Assembly (NCBI GenBank): GCA_031394355.1
Contig: JANNSU010000072.1
Span: 1-64,000 of the forward strand
Source of the DNA: JAEUMY01 sp031394355
Lineage (GTDB): Bacteria; Pseudomonadota; Gammaproteobacteria; Burkholderiales; Usitatibacteraceae
Direction: 5' to 3'
Length of the DNA stretch: 64,000 nucleotides
The position numbers were made by a program, and so were the translations under genes. Positions 33,470 to 41,383 of this stretch are shown piece by piece (the first letter of the stretch is position 1; each line of letters opens with the position of its first letter). The notes under the pieces are model-generated. The model was not told the DNA's origin. It saw nothing but the letters and a program-made list of their open reading frames with translations, and made no database searches.

Positions 33470-35311
33470 TCAGCCCGCTGCGCTGAAGGCGAGGACGGGT
33501 TCTGGAATATTCTTCAGGGAAAGGGGGCCGAGCGCGCGCAAGGGCTCATCGGCTCTTAGGCCCTGCTGCACCGCTTCTGATAGGACGATCTCGCCCTTGT
33601 TTGCTTGGGATTGAAGTCGCGCGGCGATGTTGACCGTAGCCCCGTAGACGTCGCCATCGTCTCCCCGGATGACTTCGCCCATGTGGATGCCGGCATGGGG
33701 CTGCAACGGGTTGTTCAAGACGGCAGAAGCCTTGGTGGTGTAATCGGCATGAATGCGGCGCGTGGCCTCGACCGCTTTCGATGCGTCAGGAAAGGTCATC
33801 ATGACAGCGTCACCGATGGTCTTGATCACTTGGCCGTCAAAGTCCGGCGCATGCAGTTTGGCTGCCCGGTGAAACAGGGCAACGGTCAGGAGCGCATCTC
33901 CTTCATTGCTGGCGGAGAGGGCCGAATAGCCGCTCAGATCGGAAAAGACCACCGCTGCCGATTCCCGTTCACCGTGGGCGAAGCTCTCTGGCACCATGTA
34001 GCGGTCAAATAGCGCCTTGATGCGCTTCTCGCTCCAGCTGCGAATTGGAAAGAACGATGCGGCCACCAATGCGCCGATGAGCAACAGCGCCGTGTCGGAA
34101 CTCATGCCCAATGCGCGGATGAGCCAGCCTGCGGCCAACCTTTCCAGCATGACGAAAATGACGCCGACCACTAAGGCCGTGAGACCGATTACCCAGGTGC
34201 GGCGCACGATGAGGCCGGGGTCCATGACACCTTTGGAAAGTATGGCGCTGGCTATGGCCATCAGGGAAACCATGTGAAAAACGCCCAGGAACTGGAAAGT
34301 GGTGACACTTGCGTAGGCGCTGTAGAAGCTGTCCACGCGGCCAACCGGCAAACGCAATTCTGCAGCCCAGACGATCAACACCATGGCAATCAGTGCAAAC
34401 ACGAACACAGTGATTGTCTGCCCGAGCAGTATCCAGTTGAGTATGGCCTGATCATCTTGACCAAGGTGCCGGCGCTTTGCATACATCAGCATGAAGGGAA
34501 AAAAGCACATCCCTGCGACGGCAGCTGAATGGGCAATCAATGTATCGGCCAGTCCGTCATAGACAAACGCGGGCGCAAACCCTATCACGGAGTAAATGAT
34601 CAGAAGCGTGATGGGCGGCCATGCCAGGAACAGCGCCGCGCGCTTGAGCAATTCGCCAGGTCCTTTCCGTTTCAACTCCTGGATGGTATTGCGGCCGTCT
34701 TCGTCCAACGCCATTTTGCCAAACTCTGCAGCCTTGCTGAGTTCCTTGGAGAGGTGACGGTCAAAGACCGTGACGCGCTGAGGAAAGAGCGTATAAAACA
34801 TGGTGGACGCGGCAAAGGCGATCAGCCCAAAAGTAACTATCAGCAACATGATAGTCAGGGTGAATTCGGTGCTGTTGAGCGAGGCATGCAAGCTGAAAGG
34901 CGCAAGGTGGCCGGCCTCAAAGGTGGTCCTGACCGCCAGTCGCAGTTGAAACAGTCCCGCGCACGCCGAGCCCGAGGCGCACGCCGTCGCCAAGAGGATC
35001 ACAAGATGATGTCTTGAGCTGCGAAATGCCAGATACAGGCCAAGTCCGCCTGCGATCAGCGTGAAGAGGCAAGCGATGATCCTGCCGCTGGTGCGCGTGA
35101 AATAGAGCAAGTTCGCGACGCCATCAGCGGGCACGGCGACGGTCTGGGGGAGTCCCAGCGACAGCGCAACTGACAGAGCGGCCGACAGCAGCCCAATCAG
35201 TGAGGCAAACAGCGCGTAGCGCATCCGCACATGCGACCGCCGCCACCAGATTGGCTGAACCAAAGAGGCATGAGTAGGTTCTTTGGCCGGATCGGTACTC
35301 TCTTCAACCAT
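33470..35311 (-). CDS. membrane-anchored class III adenylate/guanylate cyclase
   Basis: This 613-residue protein has about ten hydrophobic helices over residues 25-420. A C-terminal cyclase homology domain (about 425-600) follows: metal-binding Asp in VVFSDLSGYSAL, IKTIGDAVMMTF with the second Asp, HAGIHMGEVIRGDDGDVYG and VNIAARLQSQ. The Lys in KTIGD fits adenylate rather than guanylate specificity, though the assignment is not certain. ATG 35311 follows TTGGAGC. It may supply cAMP to the Crp-type protein and the kinase fusion elsewhere in the window. It is upstream of prfB on the same strand. Confidence 0.88.
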   Translation of the reverse strand: MVEESTDPAKEPTHASLVQPIWWRRSHVRMRYALFASLIGLLSAALSVALSLGLPQTVAVPADGVANLLYFTRTSGRIIACLFTLIAGGLGLYLAFRSSRHHLVILLATACASGSACAGLFQLRLAVRTTFEAGHLAPFSLHASLNSTEFTLTIMLLIVTFGLIAFAASTMFYTLFPQRVTVFDRHLSKELSKAAEFGKMALDEDGRNTIQELKRKGPGELLKRAALFLAWPPITLLIIYSVIGFAPAFVYDGLADTLIAHSAAVAGMCFFPFMLMYAKRRHLGQDDQAILNWILLGQTITVFVFALIAMVLIVWAAELRLPVGRVDSFYSAYASVTTFQFLGVFHMVSLMAIASAILSKGVMDPGLIVRRTWVIGLTALVVGVIFVMLERLAAGWLIRALGMSSDTALLLIGALVAASFFPIRSWSEKRIKALFDRYMVPESFAHGERESAAVVFSDLSGYSALSASNEGDALLTVALFHRAAKLHAPDFDGQVIKTIGDAVMMTFPDASKAVEATRRIHADYTTKASAVLNNPLQPHAGIHMGEVIRGDDGDVYGATVNIAARLQSQANKGEIVLSEAVQQGLRADEPLRALGPLSLKNIPEPVLAFSAAG

Positions 35312-35456
35312 GGAATGCTCCAAACGCGGTGGACAACAGATTCTAAGGCGTGCAAATGCTTTCCGAAACCAGATTCTCGCGGGTTGGTCGCCCGACTTGA
35401 GATGTTCGTCGCAAATTGCCACCAAGGAGCAGGCAGAATGGCGCGGCTGCCGGTCG

Positions 35457-37316
35457 TCACCCCCAGTGGCTCAGCACCAACTGCAACGTGGTCGTGCCCC
35501 GATACTCGTTCATCTGGGGGCGATACACGGCATCCACGGATGCGGGCAGCCGGTCCGCTTGATTGAAGAGCAAGGCGTCAAAGGTCGTGCCTTCCTGCGC
35601 AATGCGCAGCTTGAGATGCTTCTCACCCACGATGCGCTGTTCCAGAACTCTGAAGTGGCCCTGAAATTGCGGCGCGGCAAAGCCTTGGCCCCAGACTTCG
35701 GCCTCGATGCGGCGCACGAAGTCTGCGCTGAGATCGTCGTCGTTGAGCGATCCATCAACTTCGATCTGGCGGTTCAAGTCTGCGGGCGCCAGCCATTCGC
35801 GCGCGACCTTCTCCAGCGCGGCTTCAAAAGCGGGCAGGGCGGTGGGCGGCAGTGTCAGTCCTGCGGCGGCGGCATGACCGCCGAATTTGAGGATGAGATC
35901 GGGATGGCGCTTCGACACCAAGTCCAGCGCATCGCGCAGATGCAGCGCGCTGATGGAGCGGCCCGAGCCTTTGAGGTTGCCGTCGTTGTCGCGGGCGAAG
36001 GCGATCACGGGGCGGTGAAACTTGTCTTTCACACGCGAGGCCAGAATGCCGACCACGCCCTGGTGCCAGTTTTCTTCGAAGAGACAAAGCGTGGCACGCT
36101 GTTCCACGTCGGCGGTGTCCACTTCCTCCAGGCGGGCGAAGGCCTCGGCCTGCATGTCGCCTTCGATCACGCGGCGTTCGCGATTGAGCGCGTCCAGATC
36201 GCGGGCGAGTCGTTGCGCGGTCGGATCATCGTTGGTGATGAGGCATTCGATACCGAGCGACATGTCGTCCAGTCGCCCTGCAGCATTGAGGCGCGGACCC
36301 GCGACGAAGCCGAGATCGTAGGCGCTGGCTTTTGCATAGTCGCGGCCGGCGGCGAAGAAGAGTGCTTTCACGCCCGGCTGCATGCGGCCCGCACGGATGC
36401 GCTGCAAGCCTTGGTGCACCAGCACGCGGTTGTTGCTGTCCAGTTTGACCACGTCCGCGACCGTGCCCAGTGCGACGAGGTCGAGGAGGTCGGCGAGATT
36501 GGGCTCGGGGAGTGTTCCGCTCGCTTGGGCTGCGCTGAAATCCCCCCGCGCTGAGGCGCGACCCCCTTTTTCAAAGGGGGTACCCGTTGGCTCCCCTCTT
36601 TGAAAGAGGGGCACCTGGCCAATCCCCCCAGCCACCCTTTGAAAAAGGGGGGCTGGGGGGGATTTGGAACCGTTGAACCACCCCCTGCTCCGCAATTCCG
36701 CGCGCAGCGCCAGCATCACGTAGAACATTACGCCGACACCCGCGAGGTTCTTGCTCGGAAATCCGCATTCGGGCTGATTGGGATTGATGATGCAGGCGGC
36801 ATCCGGCAAGCGGTCGCCCGGCAGGTGATGGTCCGTCACCAGCACGCGCATGCCGAGCCGGTTGGCCTCGGCCACACCATCCACGCTGGCGATGCCGTTG
36901 TCTACCGTGACGATCCAGTCGGGGGATTGCTGGGCGGCCAGTCGCACGATCTCCGGCGTCAGGCCATAGCCGAACTCGAAACGGTTCGGCACCAGAAAGC
37001 TGACCCGCGCACCCATGGCGCTCAGCGCACGCAGCCCTACCGCGCAGGCGGTGGCGCCATCGGCGTCATAGTCCGCGACGATGAGCAGTTTTTCCTGCCG
37101 CGCAATGGCGTCCGCAAGCAGGTTGGCCGCATCGCGAATATTCGCAAGGCCGGCAGGCGCGATCAATGCATCGAGTTGCGTGCGCAGCTCCGCGGCCTCG
37201 CGCACACCGCGCGCTGCGTAGAGCCGGGCCAGACGCGGGTCTACGCCCGCGCTGGCCAGGGCGGTGGTGGCAGCGGGGTCAACATCCCGAACAACAATAC
37301 GGGTGATATCAGCCAT
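35457..37316 (-). CDS. recJ: single-stranded-DNA exonuclease RecJ (with in-frame repeat insertion)
   Basis: RecJ degrades 5' single strands in recombination and mismatch repair. The 619-residue protein has the DHH domain (VADYDADGATACAVGL, VTVDNGIAS, VTDHHLPGD), the DHHA1 domain with GGHAAAAGLTLP, and an OB fold. Between GVMFYVMLALRAELRSRGWF and EPNLADLLDLVALGTVADVV there are about 50 extra Pro/Gly/Arg-rich residues (SPPAPLFQRVAGG...PLFQRGEP). They are encoded by a hairpin-rich repeat at 36538-36665. ATG 37316 is chosen by family length. The palindrome at 37134-37145 reads Ala-Asn-Ile-Arg. Confidence 0.95.
   Translation of the reverse strand: MADITRIVVRDVDPAATTALASAGVDPRLARLYAARGVREAAELRTQLDALIAPAGLANIRDAANLLADAIARQEKLLIVADYDADGATACAVGLRALSAMGARVSFLVPNRFEFGYGLTPEIVRLAAQQSPDWIVTVDNGIASVDGVAEANRLGMRVLVTDHHLPGDRLPDAACIINPNQPECGFPSKNLAGVGVMFYVMLALRAELRSRGWFNGSKSPPAPLFQRVAGGIGQVPLFQRGEPTGTPFEKGGRASARGDFSAAQASGTLPEPNLADLLDLVALGTVADVVKLDSNNRVLVHQGLQRIRAGRMQPGVKALFFAAGRDYAKASAYDLGFVAGPRLNAAGRLDDMSLGIECLITNDDPTAQRLARDLDALNRERRVIEGDMQAEAFARLEEVDTADVEQRATLCLFEENWHQGVVGILASRVKDKFHRPVIAFARDNDGNLKGSGRSISALHLRDALDLVSKRHPDLILKFGGHAAAAGLTLPPTALPAFEAALEKVAREWLAPADLNRQIEVDGSLNDDDLSADFVRRIEAEVWGQGFAAPQFQGHFRVLEQRIVGEKHLKLRIAQEGTTFDALLFNQADRLPASVDAVYRPQMNEYRGTTTLQLVLSHWG
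36538..36665. repeat. hairpin-rich repeat element inserted in frame in recJ
   Basis: Ends are AAATCCCCCC (36538-36547) and its exact inverse GGGGGGATTT (36656-36665). Inside are hairpins CCCCCTTT/AAAGGGGG (36562-36580) and CCCCTCTTT/AAAGAGGGG (36593-36611). A nested inverted repeat AATCCCCCCAGCC (36621-36633) pairs with 36651-36664, apart from one extra G. The element is translated without a stop. Related C-run/G-run elements are familiar as intergenic repeats in proteobacteria, but here the copy is inside an exonuclease gene. Confidence 0.88.
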
Positions 37317-38334
37317 GGCTGGCGGCCGATCGGCGCGAGCGCCACAGCTTCCATAGATCCAGCCGGGCCACGTGCAAATACTGTGTATGCCGCTCGCCGG
37401 GGAACACAGCACGCACCATGGGCAGGCGCTTCTCCCAGATAGCCTTCATCACGGGATGAAACCAGTCATTCTCCAGACGCAGAAGCGCGGCATGCCACGC
37501 AGCGGCATCATGTGCACGCACAGCGCATGAAAGATCATCGAGCACCACGAGCGACATGCCAGCTTCCGGCTGCCAGTCTGCAAAGGTTGGAGGCGTGACG
37601 CGGTATTCCGACTTGGCATGCGCCGCCAGGCCGCGCGTCAGCGTGTCATCCGCATGCATGATCTCGGGTGCCAGAATGGGCATCCCCGCGGGCACTACCG
37701 GCAACGCATCGCCCCCCCAGAACCACACGCCGCTGATCACCGGCTCGCCCAGGGATTCGCGCGCGATGTTGACGGGGTGGTCATGCAGCAACATCTGGAT
37801 TTCGTTGCCAAGGCGCCGCCAGTCGATGCCACCCGTTGCATCGGGCAGGTGTTCGAAGATGGATTTATCTGTGACTCGCCACAGGGGTGTCGTCACAGGC
37901 GTCGCGTCAGGGGCAGTGCGGACAACCCATTCGGTGGGCGAGATAACTTCGATCTCGAGGCCATCCTGCTGGAGATGCTGGTTGAGTGTCTGGGTCAGCG
38001 CACCCGCTTCGGCAGCCGTCAAGATGAATTGAGCCGCGCTGATCAACTGCAGATGGTCGCGCTCGATGCGCAAATGCACGGGGTCTGCGCACAGCCAGTG
38101 GTCGGTGTCCTGGGCTGGCGACGCGGCGTCCGCCCGCGCCGCGAGCCTGCGTAGCGCCGCAACCGGCGCACCTTTCAGGCTGAACGCATTGAGCAGCCAG
38201 TCTTCCTGGGTCATTGCGTCACCGCGTTCCAGACGGCCTTTGGAGAGCAGCGTGTTAAGGCCCGGTGTGGCGGGCCAGTCCGTCGGGAAAGTCGGCGGCG
38301 GGAAGAGATCAGGAACGAGGAGCGTCAGTGGCAT
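37309..38334 (-). CDS. RpfE-type / phosphoglycerate mutase-like conserved protein upstream of recJ
   Basis: This 341-residue cytoplasmic protein (MPLTLLVPDLFPPP start) carries blocks WLCADPVHLRIERDHLQLI, NEIQMLLHDHPVN and SGVWFWGGDALP. They are typical of the betaproteobacterial family named RpfE-type regulatory protein or phosphoglycerate mutase. It usually lies immediately upstream of recJ, and here its end overlaps the recJ start by eight bases. The sequence resembles alkaline-phosphatase-fold mutases only remotely, and the true activity is unknown to me. Confidence 0.75.
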   Translation of the reverse strand: MPLTLLVPDLFPPPTFPTDWPATPGLNTLLSKGRLERGDAMTQEDWLLNAFSLKGAPVAALRRLAARADAASPAQDTDHWLCADPVHLRIERDHLQLISAAQFILTAAEAGALTQTLNQHLQQDGLEIEVISPTEWVVRTAPDATPVTTPLWRVTDKSIFEHLPDATGGIDWRRLGNEIQMLLHDHPVNIARESLGEPVISGVWFWGGDALPVVPAGMPILAPEIMHADDTLTRGLAAHAKSEYRVTPPTFADWQPEAGMSLVVLDDLSCAVRAHDAAAWHAALLRLENDWFHPVMKAIWEKRLPMVRAVFPGERHTQYLHVARLDLWKLWRSRRSAASHG

Positions 38335-38445
38335 GGGGCGAATTGTAGTGGAGTCGCCACTGAATCCCGGCCCGCACGGAGCACGCCCGCCAGTTGTGGC
38401 ACACTCCGGCGGTCTCTTCACGTGCGAATATTCGCAATAACCCGC

Positions 38446-39690
38446 GTGCAACCCTACGAACTCTTTGTCGGCCTGCGCTACACCCGTGCCAAGCGCCGCA
38501 ACCATTTCATCTCCTTCATCTCGCTGGCGTCCATGCTGGGCATAGCGCTCGGCATCACGGCGCTCATCACCGTCATGTCGGTGATGAACGGGTTTCAGAA
38601 AGAGGTGCGAGCGCGCATTCTTGGGGTTGCGTCACACATCGTGGTGCAAGGTGATGATCGCGGACTTGCCCAGTGGCGCGAGGTCATGGACCAGACGAAG
38701 AAGCATCCCCGCGTGATCGGTGCGGCACCCTTCGTGAACGGGCAGGGTCTCCTGGCAGCAGGCGCCAATGTGCGTGGCGCGCTGGTGCGTGGCGTCTCCG
38801 TCACGGAAGAAGGACAAGTCTCGGAACTGCCACAGCAGATCAAGCTGGGCACCTGGGAGAATCTCAAGCCCGGCGAATTCGGCGTCATCCTGGGCGTGGA
38901 TCTGGCCCGCGCGCTGCGCGTCTCCATCGGCGAACGTGTGACCATGATCACGCCCAAGGGGCAGGTCACGCCGGCCGGTCTCTTGCCGCGCATGCGCAGC
39001 CTCACCGTCGTGGGCATATTTGCAGCAGGCCACTACGAATTCGATTCCACGCTGGCGTTGATGCACATTGCCGATGCGCAGAAGCTCTTCCAGCTGGATG
39101 ACGCCGTGAGCGGCATCCGCCTCAAGGTGGACGACATCTTTGCTGCACCGCAAGTCAGCCGTGATCTCGCAAAGACCATCACAACGGATGCCTTCCTGCT
39201 CGACTGGACGCGCCAGAACGTCAATTATTTCCGTGCGGTCGAAATCGAGAAGCGCATGATGTTCATTATCCTGACCCTCATCATCGCCGTGGCTGCCTTC
39301 AACCTCGTCTCCACGCTGGTGATGGTCGTGACCGACAAGCTGCCTGACATCGCCATCCTTCGCACGCTGGGTGCCAGCCCGGGCAGCATCATGAAGATAT
39401 TCATCGTGCAGGGCGTCGTCATCGGTGTCATCGGTACGCTATTGGGCGTTATCGGCGGCCTCTTGCTAGCGGCCAACATCGACGTCATCGTCCCTGCCAT
39501 CGAACGCGCGTTCAAGTTCCAGATTCTGTCCAAAGAGGTGTACTACATCTCCGAGATTCCTTCGCACATCCTGGCGGCGGATGTGATCTGGGTGGCGGTG
39601 GTGTCGTTGGTGCTGTCGTTCGTGGCGACGCTGTACCCAAGCTGGCGGGCGTCGAAGGTGAATCCGGCTGAGGCGCTCCGTTATGAGTAG
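38446..39690 (+). CDS. lolC: lipoprotein-releasing system permease LolC/LolE
   Basis: This inner-membrane part of LolCDE detaches lipoproteins for LolA. The protein has four helices: one at the N-terminus (SLASMLGIALGITALITVMS) and three at the C-terminus after a periplasmic domain. The FtsX signature DIAILRTLGASPGSIMKIF is present. GTG 38446 gives the usual short N-terminus before YELFVGLRYTRAKRRNHFIS; an in-frame GTG at 38422 would add eight residues encoded by the palindrome (38424-38435). It overlaps lolD by eight bases. Confidence 0.95.
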   Translation: MQPYELFVGLRYTRAKRRNHFISFISLASMLGIALGITALITVMSVMNGFQKEVRARILGVASHIVVQGDDRGLAQWREVMDQTKKHPRVIGAAPFVNGQGLLAAGANVRGALVRGVSVTEEGQVSELPQQIKLGTWENLKPGEFGVILGVDLARALRVSIGERVTMITPKGQVTPAGLLPRMRSLTVVGIFAAGHYEFDSTLALMHIADAQKLFQLDDAVSGIRLKVDDIFAAPQVSRDLAKTITTDAFLLDWTRQNVNYFRAVEIEKRMMFIILTLIIAVAAFNLVSTLVMVVTDKLPDIAILRTLGASPGSIMKIFIVQGVVIGVIGTLLGVIGGLLLAANIDVIVPAIERAFKFQILSKEVYYISEIPSHILAADVIWVAVVSLVLSFVATLYPSWRASKVNPAEALRYE

Positions 39691-40432
39691 TGTAGAAAGT
39701 GGCACCGTCGCTCCCGCCCATTTGCCAAACTCAGCGGGAGCCCAAGTTTCTGCCTTGAACAACCAGCCCGTTATCCAGTGCGCCAACCTCACCAAGACCT
39801 TCAGCCAGGGTGATCTCAATGTCGATGTCCTGAAGGGCGTTACGTTCACCGTGAATCCGGGCGATAACATCGCCATTGTCGGCGCCTCAGGCTCTGGCAA
39901 GAGCACGCTGCTGCACATACTCGGCGGGCTGGATGCGGCCACCAGCGGCGAAGTCACGCTGCTGGGCCAGCACATCAATGCGTTGAATCCCACCGCACAG
40001 GGCAGGCTGCGCAACAAGGCGCTGGGCTTCGTCTATCAGTTCCATCATCTGCTGTCCGAATTCACGGCAGCGGAAAACGTCGCCATGCCGCTCCTCATAC
40101 GCGGTGAATCCGCTGCGAATGCCACCAAAGCCGCGCTGGACATGCTGGGCGAGGTAGGGCTGGGACATCGCGTGCGCCACAAGCCGGGCGAGCTCTCCGG
40201 CGGTGAGCGTCAGCGTGTGGCCGTGGCACGCGCGCTGGTGACGCAGCCTGCCTGCATTCTGGCGGATGAGCCCACCGGTAATCTGGATCGAAAGACGGCC
40301 GATGGCGTGTTCGATCTGATGCTGAAGCTCAATGCAGTGCGTGGTGCCAGTCTGGTGATGGTGACGCATGATGCCGCGCTGGCGCAGCGGATGGGGCGGG
40401 TGATGACGTTGACGGATGGGGTGTTGGGTTGA
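39683..40432 (+). CDS. lolD: lipoprotein-releasing system ATP-binding protein LolD
   Basis: This 249-residue ABC ATPase has Walker A GASGSGKSTLLHILGGLD, Q-loop FVYQFHHLLSEFTA with the LolD-typical FHHLLSEF, signature LSGGERQRVAVARAL and Walker B CILADEPTGNLDRKT. It powers lipoprotein release with LolC/E just upstream. The first 25 residues are a loose leader, so a later start is possible. The next small gene starts in its stop codon. Confidence 0.96.
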   Translation: MSSVESGTVAPAHLPNSAGAQVSALNNQPVIQCANLTKTFSQGDLNVDVLKGVTFTVNPGDNIAIVGASGSGKSTLLHILGGLDAATSGEVTLLGQHINALNPTAQGRLRNKALGFVYQFHHLLSEFTAAENVAMPLLIRGESAANATKAALDMLGEVGLGHRVRHKPGELSGGERQRVAVARALVTQPACILADEPTGNLDRKTADGVFDLMLKLNAVRGASLVMVTHDAALAQRMGRVMTLTDGVLG

Positions 40433-40893
40433 GAACTCTACGAGTTTGCATGCTTTTGCTTGCGCTAGTGCACTCGGCAATGTCGGCTCATGCGGACGAG
40501 ATAGTGATTCGCTACTTTGATAGTCGCCCACCAATCGGTGCCAGTGCTGAAGATTCGACATTGCGCATTGGGAGGGATAAGGGCACAAGCCGCGCAGATA
40601 GTCGAACCATCGATGTACTTTTCGAGACCATCAAGGCAAGCTTCATCAAGAGCAAGATGCCTTCTGAATGGGACGTGGCAATGGCCGTGCACGCTCCGGT
40701 AGTGCGAATGAGTGTGGAAGTGGATGGCTTGAAATGGAAAGTCGACGCTTGCGTAATCTCAAACCGGCTCATCCTGGATCATAGTGGGTCAGAGATTGAT
40801 AGCGAACGGGAAAAAGCCTGGCGAGAAGTCTTTCGTATGGCAACAACGCGACTCAGCAACTTGCAGAGTCCGACAGTTCAACAGACAAAATAA
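40429..40893 (+). CDS. secreted hypothetical protein after lolD
   Basis: A TTG at 40429 overlaps the lolD stop (TTGA). It gives 154 residues with a positively charged start and a signal core (VCMLLLALVHSAMSAHA). ATG 40450 would remove the charges. The mature part is mixed alpha/beta with no motif I recognise (DEIVIRYFDSRPP, VEVDGLKWKVDACVIS). Base composition is less GC-rich than its neighbours, which may mean recent arrival. Function unknown. Confidence 0.6.
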   Translation: MRTLRVCMLLLALVHSAMSAHADEIVIRYFDSRPPIGASAEDSTLRIGRDKGTSRADSRTIDVLFETIKASFIKSKMPSEWDVAMAVHAPVVRMSVEVDGLKWKVDACVISNRLILDHSGSEIDSEREKAWREVFRMATTRLSNLQSPTVQQTK

Positions 40894-40917
40894 CTCGTTC
40901 GTCGCAGTCACAGTTCG

Positions 40918-41000
40918 GTAGCCCGGATGCAACGAAGTGGAATCCGGGAATGTTTCCAATTGAAATGCCCCCGGATTGCGCTTCGCTCCATCCGGGCTAC
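40918..41000. repeat. GTAGCCCGGATG-type inverted repeat (copy 2)
   Basis: An 83-bp element with ends GTAGCCCGGATG (40918-40929) and CATCCGGGCTAC (40989-41000), and inner arms GGAATCCGGG and CCCCCGGATTGCG. It matches the copy at 32212-32297 in both ends and layout. It lies between convergent genes. Confidence 0.9.
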
Positions 41001-41010
41001 GAGTGCCGCA

Positions 41011-41319
41011 TCACTCCCAGCGAAACAGCTTCAACCTGATCCGCCCGCCTTCCCCAAACTCCACCCCTTCCTCCTCCAGCAACACCCGCTGCCACTCATC
41101 ATTCCCATCCAGCCCGCGCCGGCTGATCTGCCCCTGGCTGTTCACCACCCGATGCCACGGCACCTTGCTGCCGGAAGGCAAGGAAGACAATGCGAACCCG
41201 ACATGCCGGGCATGACGCGGATGTCCGGCCAGCGCAGCGATCTGCCCATAGGTCGCGACCTTCCCGCGTGGAATCTTCTTGATGATGGCGTAGAAGGATT
41301 TGTAGAGATCGGAACTCAT
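41011..41319 (-). CDS. alkyltransferase-like protein (ATL, MGMT family)
   Basis: This 102-residue protein has only the DNA-binding domain of O6-alkylguanine transferases: KIPRGKVATYGQIAALAGHP, HARHVGFALSS, VPWHRVVNSQGQISRRG. The reactive cysteine of PCHRV is tryptophan (W55), the hallmark of ATL proteins. They bind O6-alkylguanine and recruit nucleotide excision repair instead of repairing directly. ATG 41319 is preferred over TTG 41328. Confidence 0.9.
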   Translation of the reverse strand: MSSDLYKSFYAIIKKIPRGKVATYGQIAALAGHPRHARHVGFALSSLPSGSKVPWHRVVNSQGQISRRGLDGNDEWQRVLLEEEGVEFGEGGRIRLKLFRWE

Positions 41320-41383
41320 GATGCTCAAGTCAATTAAGCCAAATCAATCAATTGAACGATGACTGCAGCGTATCATCCGCGCC

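Noticed and set aside
35283..36554. Long plus-strand open frame (423 codons) opposite recJ
   Set aside because: It lies fully antisense to a well-supported recJ, has no ribosome-binding site and resembles no protein family; GC-rich codon use creates such shadows.
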